The notes under the pieces were generated by a model. It did no database searches. It saw only the letters and a list, made by a program, of their open reading frames with translations, and was not told the origin of the DNA. From Phil1 sp964612925 (GTDB lineage: Bacteria; Bacillota; Clostridia; Christensenellales; CAG-138): a stretch of DNA of 64,000 nucleotides. Shown here piece after piece: positions 1 to 8,718 of the stretch (positions are counted from its first letter, which is position 1; each line of letters opens with the position of its first letter). A program made the position numbers and the translations under genes. Location: positions 1-64,000 of the forward strand of contig CAZTFU010000002.1 in assembly GCA_964612925.1 (NCBI GenBank), given 5' to 3'.

Positions 1-3
1 TTT

Positions 4-1017
4 ATGGCTATGCATCAAACCGTGATACCGCAAGGATACAGCACAAAGCTTAATCTTTATGACACGCAAAATGCCATTGCACTTATAAAAGCTACGTTTC
101 AGGAGGCACTTGCGGGTGTGCTGAACTTAAAGCGCGTATCGGCACCGCTCTTTGTTTATCCCAACACGGGACTTAACGATGACCTTAACGGCGTTGAGCG
201 TGCGGTGCGCTTTGACGTGCCGGCGACAGGGCTGGATGCGGAGGTGGTTCATTCGCTTGCAAAGTGGAAGCGCTATGCGCTGAAACGTTATGACTTTCAT
301 GAAGGGCGCGGCCTGTTTACCGATATGAACGCCATTCGCAGGGATGAAAGCCTTGACAATTTGCACTCGATATATGTAGACCAGTGGGACTGGGAAAAGG
401 TCATAACCGTAAAGGACAGAAACAGAGAATATCTTGAACGCACTGTGCGCTCCATTGTTGAGGCGGTCGGATATACAATGGCTGTCGTACAGGCGAAGTA
501 TCCGGTGCTTGACGCGAAAATGAACAGGGATGTTGCCTTTATCACAAGCCAAGAATTGCTTGATATGTACCCCGACAAGACGTCCAAGGAACGCGAATAT
601 CTTTTTGCAAAAGAGCATGGAACGATATTTGTGGAGAAGATCGGCGGCGTGCTTTCAAACGGCAAACCGCATGACGGAAGGGCGCCCGACTATGACGATT
701 GGGAGCTTAATGGAGATATAATCCTCTACAACTCAGTTCTGGATTGCGAATTTGAAATATCCAGCATGGGTATAAGGGTGGATGAAGCATCGCTTAGAAA
801 GCAGCTTGCCACAGCGCACTGTGAAGAACGCGCCGAAATGGCATTCCACAAGGCACTGCTTAACGGAGAACTTCCGCTGACGATCGGCGGCGGCATAGGC
901 CAATCGAGATTGTGTATGTTCATGCTTGAAAAGGCGCATATAGGCGAGGTGCAATCTTCCGTATGGGATGAATATACGATGTCGGAGGCGGAAAAAGCAG
1001 GGGTTATTCTTCTGTAG
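4..1017 (+). CDS. asnA: Aspartate--ammonia ligase (asparagine synthetase A)
   Basis: Makes asparagine from aspartate, ammonia and ATP (AMP-forming) in the cytoplasm. The 337-residue length fits the AsnA family, which has a class II aminoacyl-tRNA-synthetase fold. Recognisable family segments are the N-terminal LNLKRVSAPLFV, the central SIYVDQWDWEK and the C-terminal glycine-rich motif GGGIGQSRLCMFML that matches class II motif 3. Two start codons lie 6 bases apart (4 and 10); the ribosome-binding site is outside the window, so the choice is open. The gene converges with ylbJ, and their 3' ends overlap by 14 bases with no terminator visible between them. Confidence 0.95.
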   Translation: MAMHQTVIPQGYSTKLNLYDTQNAIALIKATFQEALAGVLNLKRVSAPLFVYPNTGLNDDLNGVERAVRFDVPATGLDAEVVHSLAKWKRYALKRYDFHEGRGLFTDMNAIRRDESLDNLHSIYVDQWDWEKVITVKDRNREYLERTVRSIVEAVGYTMAVVQAKYPVLDAKMNRDVAFITSQELLDMYPDKTSKEREYLFAKEHGTIFVEKIGGVLSNGKPHDGRAPDYDDWELNGDIILYNSVLDCEFEISSMGIRVDEASLRKQLATAHCEERAEMAFHKALLNGELPLTIGGGIGQSRLCMFMLEKAHIGEVQSSVWDEYTMSEAEKAGVILL

Positions 1018-2086
1018 TTTTGCCGCCAATATGGAATTTTAGCCTATCCAATCTTGCTTTGGCGGCGCAGACGAGAATAATCGCGCCCATGGCCGCCGCC
1101 GAACCGGCAAATATAGCAAGTGCGGATAGGCTGTTTTGTCCAAGGACTTCAAGCATGTCGGGCTCCGCAGTTGCCCCCTGCACCGCATTGGAACACAGCG
1201 GGAACAGTATGTACGCAATTAAAGCTGCAAATACACCCTGAGCCGCCTTGAACAGAATATATTTTTTGACATTTATATGCGTGAAAAGCATACTTTGCAT
1301 CATTATACAAAGACCGCCAAACGAGAATGAAAACGTCGCAACGGATGTGGCAATGCGCATGTTTTGCGCACTCTCGGCTATTCGCTTTGCGCCGGTTGCG
1401 GCCTCTATAACGGAGCAGAGGAAAGCCTTTGCCATGTTGCCGTCTCCACCCCAAAAAACACTCAGCTTGCTCAGCGGCCAAACTAAAACCGAAAGCAGTC
1501 CCGTCTGTTCAATAATGCAAATAAAAACGGAAAAGAAAACTATCATACCGCATATTGAAACAAGTGACACGGCGGCTTCGGTTATGCAATTCGTAAAAAG
1601 AACGGCAATGCTGCAATTTCCCTTGACATTGGGGCTCTTTTGACTTAACGGAGTCAGCTTTAATGCAATAATATAGAATACAAGCATAGATACGAACTGC
1701 GCAACCACGATGGGTACGGCCACCATGGAACAGTTAAGCATTGACGAGGAAAATGCGCCGATTATAAACATGGGACTTATTGTATTTAAGGAAGCGGCGA
1801 TAAGCGTACAGTCGTGATCCGGAGAATAAAGATCGCTTGCCAATCTTGCTCCGCTTGGAGCACCTGAAATAAACGCCATTGCCATAAGCGATGTCGGATT
1901 GCTGAGCCCTATCAGTCCAAGCCTGCGCATAAGTGTGGTGCACACGAAAAATGGCAAAAGCGCAGGCATAACGTTATCGCGCCAAAGCATGAAACCGTTT
2001 CGCGCCGCTTCGGCTGATTGAGTATTAAATATCACCAGTGCAACGCACATAAGTGTGCATAAAATAAATGCTATCTTTTTGCTCAT
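1004..2086 (-). CDS. ylbJ: YlbJ-like sporulation integral membrane protein
   Basis: A 360-residue polytopic membrane protein with about eight hydrophobic segments, resembling YlbJ/SpoIVV of Bacillus and the nucleoside-recognition (Gate) family. Family-like segments are PALLPFFVCTTLMRR near residue 42, FISGAPSGARLASDL near 73 and SVIEAATGAKRIAES near 227. In Bacillus the family is linked to dipicolinate movement into the forespore; that role here is inferred. It lies 24 bases behind tmcAL, the same association as ylbJ-ylbM in Bacillus but without ylbK and ylbL. The start at 2086 lacks a clear Shine-Dalgarno sequence; a palindrome CATATCGATATG sits just upstream. Confidence 0.8.
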   Translation of the reverse strand: MSKKIAFILCTLMCVALVIFNTQSAEAARNGFMLWRDNVMPALLPFFVCTTLMRRLGLIGLSNPTSLMAMAFISGAPSGARLASDLYSPDHDCTLIAASLNTISPMFIIGAFSSSMLNCSMVAVPIVVAQFVSMLVFYIIALKLTPLSQKSPNVKGNCSIAVLFTNCITEAAVSLVSICGMIVFFSVFICIIEQTGLLSVLVWPLSKLSVFWGGDGNMAKAFLCSVIEAATGAKRIAESAQNMRIATSVATFSFSFGGLCIMMQSMLFTHINVKKYILFKAAQGVFAALIAYILFPLCSNAVQGATAEPDMLEVLGQNSLSALAIFAGSAAAMGAIILVCAAKARLDRLKFHIGGKTTEE

Positions 2087-2110
2087 ACCATATCGATATG
2101 AGCAGAATGC

Positions 2111-3298
2111 TTACAGTATTATCAACTTTCGTGAAAATTCATTTATGGCATTTCCCGTCAACTGAGCAATGTCGGCGGCTACAATATCCTTTTCAAATGC
2201 AGCTTTTGCGTCAAAATCAAGCCTATTGTAATCGGAACGGCACGTTATTACGGGCAGAGAAGCGTTTTTTGTCATTTCACTCAAAATGGGAAGCGAACAT
2301 TGCCGCACTCCGAGCACTCTTATATACCGCGGGAACGGATTGGCCGAGTAATCGTTTTTTGTTATGCCGAGCAATGCATTGGCGCATATTCGACGTATGC
2401 GGGCATGAGTGTATCGCTTGCTTTTTATGCCCATAATAAGCTTGTCATAATCGCAGGTGCTGCGACAAACCGAATAAATAAGGTTCTCCAATCCTTCGGA
2501 AACATCGGGTGTGGCGGCTAAATCATCAAGTGTTGCTCTTCTTAACGCATAGATCATTGCCTGCGAAAACATGGCCGTGTTACTTAGCCTGTTTTCACAT
2601 ATATCGGCGTATACGTTTTTCGGAACGAAGGAGCTTATGTCGCGAATGTTTCCGCTACCGATTGCAGAACGTATTGCGGAAGCACTCATGCTTGCTCCTT
2701 CTGCCGTGGGAGCATCGTGCGCAGCCCCGTCGCGTTTTATAGTAATGGGATTCATGGGTGCACCGATATCCGCAATGGCTTTAATATACTCTATGGCAAG
2801 TATATTGTTTGGTTTCAAAAAAAGCTCCGCTTGCCGTTCATCCAATATATCGTTTAATGCGGATGCCTGTGCGGCGGGGAAGCTTTTACCCTGTGACAAA
2901 GCTTCCGAAAGCACGCTTTGATAGCGTTCGGAATTGCCCCTCACGGTTTCGGCCATTTGGCCGAGGACTGTGGCATCGCCTATTTCGGATCCGAATGAGA
3001 TTGAATCAACAATACCCGTTGAATTAAGAAGATAGACCCCTCCGCGAGCAAAACGTTCGGCATTGGCCAAGGAAAAAAGCGCAGGCAGTTGCAGAACCAT
3101 ATCTGCCCCATGCTCAAGTGCCCAACGCGCACGCAAATGCGGGTCAAAGGAGGCTACACTTCCGCGCTGAACGAACCACCCGCTCATTACAACGATGACG
3201 GGTTTGCCGCCATTTTGAGCCTTGGTTTCTTGTATATGGTAAAGGTGACCGTTATGAAACGGGTTATATTCAGCTATTATGCCTGTACAGTTTGCCAT
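2111..3298 (-). CDS. tmcAL: tRNA(Met) cytidine acetate ligase TmcAL (YlbM)
   Basis: Forms N4-acetylcytidine at the wobble base of elongator tRNA-Met from acetate and ATP. The N-terminus carries the nucleotidyltransferase signature IIAEYNPFHNGHLYH, with the HNGH nucleotide-binding motif, and VVMSGWFVQRG follows. The start at 3298 was chosen over one 6 bases upstream because GGGAG then stands 7 bases before the ATG, while the earlier ATG would touch it. That gives 395 residues, near the Bacillus length. It is divergent from pta-ackA; the acetate link between the two units is suggestive but may be chance. Confidence 0.92.
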   Translation of the reverse strand: MANCTGIIAEYNPFHNGHLYHIQETKAQNGGKPVIVVMSGWFVQRGSVASFDPHLRARWALEHGADMVLQLPALFSLANAERFARGGVYLLNSTGIVDSISFGSEIGDATVLGQMAETVRGNSERYQSVLSEALSQGKSFPAAQASALNDILDERQAELFLKPNNILAIEYIKAIADIGAPMNPITIKRDGAAHDAPTAEGASMSASAIRSAIGSGNIRDISSFVPKNVYADICENRLSNTAMFSQAMIYALRRATLDDLAATPDVSEGLENLIYSVCRSTCDYDKLIMGIKSKRYTHARIRRICANALLGITKNDYSANPFPRYIRVLGVRQCSLPILSEMTKNASLPVITCRSDYNRLDFDAKAAFEKDIVAADIAQLTGNAINEFSRKLIIL

Positions 3299-3328
3299 AT
3301 ACATTCTCCCAATCAAGCTTATATTCGG

Positions 3329-3334
3329 ATTATA
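3329..3334 (-). promoter_or_regulatory. Possible -10 box for tmcAL-ylbJ
   Basis: On the minus strand a perfect TATAAT lies 31 bases upstream of the chosen tmcAL start. No convincing -35 box is visible at 16-18 bases, so this rests on the -10 alone. Confidence 0.35.
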
Positions 3335-3380
3335 TCATAAAACAGGCAAAGAAAATACGTTATATTTACCAATAATGGGT

Positions 3381-3408
3381 ATGACACGGACAAGAAATGT
3401 GCTATAAT
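3381..3408 (+). promoter_or_regulatory. Sigma-A-type promoter for pta-ackA
   Basis: ATGACA and TATAAT are separated by 16 bases, close to the sigma-A consensus. The predicted leader of about 50 bases contains a small hairpin, TGGCC-CGA-GGCCA, before the ribosome-binding site. Confidence 0.65.
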
Positions 3409-3466
3409 ACATTGTTGTGGCCCGAGGCCAAAAAGTTTATGCTTTTTTGAAAGGAGCAAACAAAAA

Positions 3467-4468
3467 ATGTCAGTACTGGACAGCATTAAAGAAAAGGCAA
3501 AAGCGGATGTGAAGCATATCCTGCTTCCCGAAGGCAGCGAAGAACGTACCGTTCAGGCCGCCAGAATAATTACCGATGAGAAGATCGCAAAGGTCACTCT
3601 GCTCGGCAACGTGGACGAAATAAAGCAGACCGCCGAAAAGTTCAATGTTTGCCTTTGCGGAATAGACATTATCGATCCGCTTACCGATCCCGATTTTGAA
3701 CACTATGCCAACGGCTTCTATGAACTGCGTAAGGCCAAGGGCATGACTATAGAAAAGGCGCGTGAAACCATTAAAAACACGTTGTTCTATGCCTGCATGA
3801 TGATAAAAGAGGGCAAAGCGGACGGCATGGTTTCCGGCGCAATAAATACCACGGGAAACACCCTCAGACCGGGTCTGCAAATAATCAAAATGGCAAAGGG
3901 TATAAGCACCATTTCAAGCTGCTTCATAATGGAGATTCCCAAGAAGGAATACGGCGATGACGGCCTTATGCTGTTTGGTGACTGCGCCATAAACATCAAC
4001 CCCAATCCGGACGAGCTTGCATCAATAGCGGTGGCTACCGCCAACACCGCAAAAACGCTGCTTGGCATGGATCCTCGCGTAGCAATGCTTTCCTTCTCCA
4101 CAAAGGGCAGTGCAAAGCATGAAAACGTTGACAAGGTAACCGCAGCACTTGAAAAGGTAAAGGAAATCGCTCCCGAACTGGACGTTGACGGCGAACTTCA
4201 GGCGGATGCCGCAATGGTTCCCAAGGTGGCGGCGCTCAAGGCTCCCGGCAGCAAGGTTGCGGGCAAAGCAAACGTGCTTATTTTCCCCGATCTGCAGGCG
4301 GGTAATATCGGCTACAAGCTGGTACAGCGTCTTGCCGGTGCAGAGGCTGTCGGCCCCGTTTCACAGGGCTTTGCAAAGCCTATCAACGATCTGTCCCGCG
4401 GATGCAGTATTGAGGATATAGTATCCGTAGTGGCAATAACCGCAGTTCAGGCTCAGGCCATTAAATAA
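3467..4468 (+). CDS. pta: Phosphate acetyltransferase
   Basis: Interconverts acetyl-CoA and acetyl phosphate, the first step of acetate formation with ATP gain. It is a single-domain Pta of 333 residues, the short Gram-positive form. Typical segments are ILLPEGSEERTVQAA at the N-terminus, DGMVSGAINTTGNTLRP near residue 123 and LIFPDLQAGNIGYKLVQRL near 274. The start follows AAAGGAG by 10 bases. ackA begins 20 bases downstream, so the two form an operon behind the promoter at 3381-3408. Confidence 0.96.
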   Translation: MSVLDSIKEKAKADVKHILLPEGSEERTVQAARIITDEKIAKVTLLGNVDEIKQTAEKFNVCLCGIDIIDPLTDPDFEHYANGFYELRKAKGMTIEKARETIKNTLFYACMMIKEGKADGMVSGAINTTGNTLRPGLQIIKMAKGISTISSCFIMEIPKKEYGDDGLMLFGDCAININPNPDELASIAVATANTAKTLLGMDPRVAMLSFSTKGSAKHENVDKVTAALEKVKEIAPELDVDGELQADAAMVPKVAALKAPGSKVAGKANVLIFPDLQAGNIGYKLVQRLAGAEAVGPVSQGFAKPINDLSRGCSIEDIVSVVAITAVQAQAIK

Positions 4469-4488
4469 GATTAAAGGTGGAATAAAAA

Positions 4489-5691
4489 ATGAAAGTTCTT
4501 GTTATCAACGCGGGAAGCTCTTCCCTGAAGTATCAGCTTATAAACGTTGACAATGGCGAAGTTATAGCCAAGGGCCTTTGCGAGCGCATAGGTATAGAAG
4601 GTTCAATGCTCACCTATAAGCCCGAAGGCAAGGGTAAGTTTGAATTTAAGAAGGACATGAAGGATCATACCGATGCTATCCGTATGGTGCTTGATGCGCT
4701 GGTTGATCCCGAAATCGGTGTTGTGAAGAGCATGGACGAGATCGACGCCGTTGGCCATCGCCTTGTTCACGGCGGCGAAAAGTTCAACAAGTCCGTTCTT
4801 ATTACCGAAGAGCTTATAAAGGAAATGGAAGTCCTTACTCCGCTTGCACCGCTGCACAATCCCGCAAACCTTATGGGCGTGCGTGCTTGCCAAGCCATAA
4901 TGCCGAATACTCCGATGGTCGGCGTATTTGACACCGCATTCCACCAGACCATGCCGGCCAAGGCTTTCCTTTACGGCCTGCCGTATGAAGCATATACCGA
5001 GCACATGGTTCGCCGCTACGGCTTCCACGGCACTTCCCACAAGTATGTTTCTCAGCGTGCACTGGCCAAGCTTGATATGCCCAAGGAAGAAACCCGAATC
5101 ATCACTTGCCATCTCGGTAACGGATCCAGCATTTCCGCTATAAAGGGCGGCGAATGTGTGGATACATCAATGGGCCTTACTCCGCTTGAGGGCGTACCCA
5201 TGGGCACCCGTTGCGGTGATATGGATCCCGCCATTGTTACTTACCTTATGGAAAGGCTTGACCTTGACAAGAAGGGCATTGACAATTACCTGAACAAGAA
5301 GAGCGGTATGCTCGGCATTTCCGGTGTATCCAGTGACTTCCGTGACCTTGAAGAGGCTGCCAACAACGGCAATGAGCGTGCTCAGCTTGCACTTGATACC
5401 TTCTGCTATAAGGTGAAGAAGTATATCGGTTCCTATGCCGCGGCTCTTGGCGGAGTGGACGCGATAGTGTTTACCGCCGGCGTTGGCGAAAACGACCGCG
5501 GTGTGCGCGAAAAGGTTCTCCGTGGCCTTGAATACCTTGGCGTTGATGTTGACTTTGATTTCAACAATACCTGCCCGCGCGGTGAGGAAGTTGAAATTTC
5601 CAAGCCTAGCAGCCGCGTGAAGGTTTTTGTCATTCCCACCGATGAGGAAATGATGATTGCACGCGATACCGCCGCACTTGCCGCAAAATAA
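4489..5691 (+). CDS. ackA: Acetate kinase
   Basis: Converts acetyl phosphate and ADP to acetate and ATP, completing the pta-ackA pathway. The 400 residues match the family. Visible hallmarks are the N-terminal ASKHA signature VINAGSSSLKYQL, the central RRYGFHGTSHKYVS containing the catalytic region, ITCHLGNGSSISAIKGG, and FTAGVGENDRGVRE near residue 325. The ribosome-binding site AAAGGTGG is within 8 bases of the ATG. A complete pair here indicates acetate as a fermentation product or energy source. Confidence 0.97.
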   Translation: MKVLVINAGSSSLKYQLINVDNGEVIAKGLCERIGIEGSMLTYKPEGKGKFEFKKDMKDHTDAIRMVLDALVDPEIGVVKSMDEIDAVGHRLVHGGEKFNKSVLITEELIKEMEVLTPLAPLHNPANLMGVRACQAIMPNTPMVGVFDTAFHQTMPAKAFLYGLPYEAYTEHMVRRYGFHGTSHKYVSQRALAKLDMPKEETRIITCHLGNGSSISAIKGGECVDTSMGLTPLEGVPMGTRCGDMDPAIVTYLMERLDLDKKGIDNYLNKKSGMLGISGVSSDFRDLEEAANNGNERAQLALDTFCYKVKKYIGSYAAALGGVDAIVFTAGVGENDRGVREKVLRGLEYLGVDVDFDFNNTCPRGEEVEISKPSSRVKVFVIPTDEEMMIARDTAALAAK

Positions 5692-5734
5692 GCAGCGAAA
5701 CCGTAAAAAACGGCGATTTGGCTACAAGATATTG

Positions 5735-5763
5735 TTGACAAACGATATCGCAATGTATAAAAT
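5735..5763 (+). promoter_or_regulatory. Sigma-A-type promoter before the yceD-rpmF pair
   Basis: Perfect TTGACA, 17-base spacer and TAAAAT. The implied start site is only about 12 bases before the first ATG, so the leader would be very short and the GAGG at 5768-5771 would sit at its 5' end. Confidence 0.6.
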
Positions 5764-5781
5764 ATATGAGGTTGACTTTTT

Positions 5782-6291
5782 ATGAAGCTGAACGTAGCAA
5801 CTGAGCTGAAACTTCCGGGCAGGGAGGGACATGCGTGCATTTGCGAGAAGGTGGAAGATATAGAGTATCCCGGCAGGTGGATCCGCTTTGCGGATGATGT
5901 CTGCGTTGAGATAAACTATGTTTTTGACGGAAGCGGCTTCGAGGTTTCAGGCAGTATCAAAACGACTATGTTGGGCGAATGTGCCCGCTGTACAAAGGAA
6001 CTTGCGGTTCCCTTTGAACATGAGTTTAATGAGCGGTTTGAAAAAAATGCTGCCGAGGACGATGAAGTATATTTGTTCAGCGGCGAGGAACTTGACCTAA
6101 GCGACCTTGTACGCGACAATATTTTGCTCAACATGGAAAACTATGTTTTGTGCAAGGAAGATTGTCGTGGGCTGTGCCCGCATTGCGGGTGCGATTTGAA
6201 TACAGTACAGTGCTCCTGTGAGCATGAAGCGGCGGAGGACAATCCGTTTTCAAAGCTCAAGGCACTGTTTAACGAGGATAAGGAGGTGTGA
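5782..6291 (+). CDS. YceD/DUF177 family metal-binding protein
   Basis: A 169-residue protein of the DUF177 (YceD) family, which across bacteria sits beside rpmF and is implicated in 23S rRNA handling and ribosome assembly. Family marks are the central GECARCTKEL and the C-terminal cysteine cluster CKEDCRGLCPHCGCDLN with a further CSC, likely a zinc site. The stop codon is 3 bases before rpmF, so the two are translationally linked. The exact biochemical role is not established from the sequence. Confidence 0.85.
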   Translation: MKLNVATELKLPGREGHACICEKVEDIEYPGRWIRFADDVCVEINYVFDGSGFEVSGSIKTTMLGECARCTKELAVPFEHEFNERFEKNAAEDDEVYLFSGEELDLSDLVRDNILLNMENYVLCKEDCRGLCPHCGCDLNTVQCSCEHEAAEDNPFSKLKALFNEDKEV

Positions 6292-6294
6292 CAA

Positions 6295-6483
6295 ATGGCG
6301 GTCCCCAAGAGAAAAACATCCAAGGCAAGGCGTGATTCACGCAGAAGCAGTAACTGGAAGCTTTCCATCCCCGGCATCGTGGCTTGCCCGCAGTGCCATG
6401 AGCCCAAGCTTGCCCACAGGGTATGCAAGAATTGCGGCTATTACGACGGCAAGCAGGTCGTCAAGGTTGAAGAAGCCAAATAA
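6295..6483 (+). CDS. rpmF: Ribosomal protein bL32
   Basis: A 62-residue large-subunit protein with the usual start MAVPKRKTSKARRDSRRS and a zinc-binding C-terminus, CPQCHEPKLAHRVCKNCGYY, with four cysteines in CxxC pairs. It is therefore the zinc-binding form of L32. GGAGGTGTGACAA gives a good ribosome-binding site. A strong terminator follows, separating it from plsX. Confidence 0.97.
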   Translation: MAVPKRKTSKARRDSRRSSNWKLSIPGIVACPQCHEPKLAHRVCKNCGYYDGKQVVKVEEAK

Positions 6484-6505
6484 TTCATTTGACCTTAGTA
6501 AAATA

Positions 6506-6532
6506 GGGGACGTTTTTTGACGTCCCCATTTT
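6506..6532 (+). terminator. Rho-independent terminator after rpmF
   Basis: GGGGACGT and ACGTCCCC form an 8-bp perfect stem around a TTTTTG loop, followed by ATTTT. Confidence 0.8.
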
Positions 6533-6594
6533 GCGTTATTCATTTGTGTTTACTAAAATAACCATATATTATACGGAAGGGTATACGGAATCAT

Positions 6595-7602
6595 ATGATA
6601 AAAATAGCGTTGGATGTTATGGGTGGCGATAATTGCCCAAATGCAGCAATTGAGGGTGCGGTAAAAGCCGTTAAGGAAATGGAGGATATCTCCATCGTTC
6701 TTGTGGGTAAACAGCAGGTAATAGAAAACGAGCTTAAAATACTTGGATGTAGCGAAGAAAGATTGAGCATACTCAATGCGGACGAAGAAATAGACTGCCA
6801 TGAGCAACCTACCGCCGCGATAAGAAAAAAGGAAGCATCAATGGTAAAGGCTCTTACGCTGGCGGCAGGCGGCGAGGTTGATGCTGTGGTTTCATCCGGA
6901 AGTACGGGTGCATTGCTTGCGGGTGCAACGTTGATAGTAAAACGCATAAAAGGCGTTAAAAGGCCGGCACTTTCTCCGCTTTTGCCGACCGTAAACGGCG
7001 AATGGATAATGCTTATAGACTGCGGAGCGAACACGGATTGCAAGCCGCAGTATCTACAGCAGTTCGGCGTTATGGCAAGTGCATACATGCAGGGCGTTAT
7101 GGGCGTGGAGAAGCCGCGCGTATCACTGCTTAATAACGGTGCGGAAGCTGAAAAGGGCTGCGAATTAACAAAAACTGCATATAAACTGCTTGAAAATGCG
7201 CCGATAAACTTTGCGGGCAACTGTGAGGCGCGTGATATACTCAGCGGAGAATATGATGTTTTGGTGTGTGACGGTTTTGTGGGCAACGTTGTGCTGAAAT
7301 ATACGGAAGGGCTTGCGGGTTCCATAATGACTATGCTGAAAACGGAGCTTAGCGCTGACATTAAGTCAAAGCTTGGTGCCGCACTTTCGATGGATGCCTT
7401 CCGCAGGTTCAAAAAGAAAATGGACTATAAGGAAGTTGGCGGTGCGCCGCTGCTCGGCATAAACGGTTGCGTCATAAAGGCCCATGGCAGTTCCGATGCA
7501 AAGGCATTCGCATCGGCAATAAAGCAGGCAGAACGATTTGTTAAGGGCGATGTGAATCCGCATATAGCGGCCGCCATAGCACAGCTCCCGCAGGATGAAT
7601 AA
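6595..7602 (+). CDS. plsX: Acyl-ACP:phosphate acyltransferase
   Basis: Makes acylphosphate from acyl-ACP for phosphatidic acid synthesis. The 335 residues begin with the family signature IKIALDVMGGDNCPNAAIEG, and further typical stretches are DAVVSSGSTGALLAG near residue 97 and LLNNGAEAEKGCELTK near 179. AcpP, its substrate carrier, is the next gene; fabD and fabG, which often separate them in Firmicutes, are absent here. A GGAAGGG lies 13 bases upstream of the start; a weak TTGTGT/TATTAT pair may be the promoter. No FapR-like palindrome was recognised. Confidence 0.95.
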   Translation: MIKIALDVMGGDNCPNAAIEGAVKAVKEMEDISIVLVGKQQVIENELKILGCSEERLSILNADEEIDCHEQPTAAIRKKEASMVKALTLAAGGEVDAVVSSGSTGALLAGATLIVKRIKGVKRPALSPLLPTVNGEWIMLIDCGANTDCKPQYLQQFGVMASAYMQGVMGVEKPRVSLLNNGAEAEKGCELTKTAYKLLENAPINFAGNCEARDILSGEYDVLVCDGFVGNVVLKYTEGLAGSIMTMLKTELSADIKSKLGAALSMDAFRRFKKKMDYKEVGGAPLLGINGCVIKAHGSSDAKAFASAIKQAERFVKGDVNPHIAAAIAQLPQDE

Positions 7603-7627
7603 TTACACCCACCGTGTATTTGCGGGA

Positions 7628-7656
7628 TTGACAGATTATCTCGCAGGGACTAAACT
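7628..7656 (+). promoter_or_regulatory. Sigma-A-type promoter for acpP
   Basis: TTGACA, 17-base spacer, TAAACT in the 97-base gap between plsX and acpP. With the terminator after acpP this would give acpP its own short, strong transcript. Confidence 0.55.
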
Positions 7657-7699
7657 TAAATAAGGCTAAAGAGAGTATAGCGTGAAAGGGGTATTTACA

Positions 7700-7921
7700 A
7701 TGGATTTTGAAAAGCTTCGCAAAATGCTCGCAAAGCAGTTTGCCGTCAGTGAAGAGACTATAACCATGGAAACCAATTTGATTGAGGACCTTGACGCCGA
7801 TTCGTTGGACGTTGTTGAGCTCATTATGGATCTTGAGGGCGAATACGGTGTTGAGATACCGGACGATGATCTCCCCAACCTTAAAACCGTGGGCGACATA
7901 GTCAACTATATCAATAAATAA
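7700..7921 (+). CDS. acpP: Acyl carrier protein
   Basis: A 73-residue acidic acyl carrier protein for fatty-acid synthesis. The phosphopantetheine attachment serine is in DADSLDVVEL at about residue 36. The start at the ATG at 7700 was preferred over an in-frame GTG at 7682 because AAAGGGG stands 8 bases before it and it gives the normal ACP length. It is flanked by its own probable promoter and a terminator, which fits a protein needed in high amounts. Confidence 0.96.
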   Translation: MDFEKLRKMLAKQFAVSEETITMETNLIEDLDADSLDVVELIMDLEGEYGVEIPDDDLPNLKTVGDIVNYINK

Positions 7922-7939
7922 CCGCAATCAAAAAAAGCA

Positions 7940-7976
7940 GGGGCCGCCGAAAAACTATGCCGGCAGCCCCTTTTTT
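7940..7976 (+). terminator. Rho-independent terminator after acpP
   Basis: GGGGCCGCCG pairs with CGGCAGCCCC (ten positions, one C-A mismatch) across an 11-base loop, followed by six T. Confidence 0.8.
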
Positions 7977-7992
7977 CAGCATAGGAGGAAAG

Positions 7993-8715
7993 ATGGACGC
8001 TGAAAGACAAAGAAAGCTTGAATCCCTTGAAAAGAAGGTCGATTACAGCTTTAAGGACAAGAGTCTGTTGAACATGGCACTTACACACACATCCTATGTA
8101 AAGGGCGACGGCAGGGCAAGCGAACACAACGAACGACTTGAATTCTTGGGGGATGCGGTGCTTGAACTGTGCGTAAGCGAATATCTCTATAATCGCTTCA
8201 GCGAATATAATGAGGGAGATATGACGCGGCTCAGGGCGCAAACGGTGTGCGAAGGGGCACTGTTTGATGTTGCAAAAAGGCTTGGGCTTGGCAGTGCGCT
8301 TTTGCTCGGCCGCGGAGAAGACCACTCGGGCGGAAGGGAAAAGCCAAGCATATTGAGTGATGCCGTGGAAGCTTTGATAGGAGCTTTGTACATTGACGGC
8401 GGCATGGATACGGCACGAAGGTTCATTATGAGCTTTATTGGCGAAGCGGTACAGAGTGCCGTGAGCGGCGGGCCGCATAAGGATTACAAGACCATGCTTC
8501 AGGAATATGTACAAAAGCGACACATGGGACAAATAGCCTATGTGCTTACGGGCAGCAGTGGGCCGGATCATAATAAGGTATTTGCAATGGATGTGAGCGT
8601 TGCGGGCACGGTAGTCGGCAGCGGCGAAGGTAAAACCAAGCAGGAGGCCGGCCAACAGGCAGCCAAAGCTGCACTTATCGAAATGGGTATCGTTTCCGAC
8701 CGCGAAAGGAATTAA
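7993..8715 (+). CDS. rnc: Ribonuclease III
   Basis: Cleaves double-stranded RNA in rRNA maturation and mRNA turnover. The 240-residue protein has the catalytic signature NERLEFLGDAVLEL near residue 47, a second acidic site at ILSDAVEALIGALY near 119, and a C-terminal double-stranded RNA-binding domain ending in KQEAGQQAAKAAL. The ATG at 7993 follows AGGAGG by 6 bases; an upstream in-frame ATG at 7957 would lie inside the terminator and is rejected. smc starts 3 bases after the stop, a classic Firmicutes rnc-smc-ftsY cluster. Confidence 0.96.
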   Translation: MDAERQRKLESLEKKVDYSFKDKSLLNMALTHTSYVKGDGRASEHNERLEFLGDAVLELCVSEYLYNRFSEYNEGDMTRLRAQTVCEGALFDVAKRLGLGSALLLGRGEDHSGGREKPSILSDAVEALIGALYIDGGMDTARRFIMSFIGEAVQSAVSGGPHKDYKTMLQEYVQKRHMGQIAYVLTGSSGPDHNKVFAMDVSVAGTVVGSGEGKTKQEAGQQAAKAALIEMGIVSDRERN

Positions 8716-8718
8716 AGC

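Noticed and set aside
3403..3466. Riboswitch in the pta leader
   Set aside because: The leader is only about 50 bases with one small 5-bp hairpin; no known riboswitch core was recognised.
7906..8655. Long open frame opposite rnc
   Set aside because: rnc has catalytic motifs, a good ribosome-binding site and conserved neighbours; the opposite frame has none.
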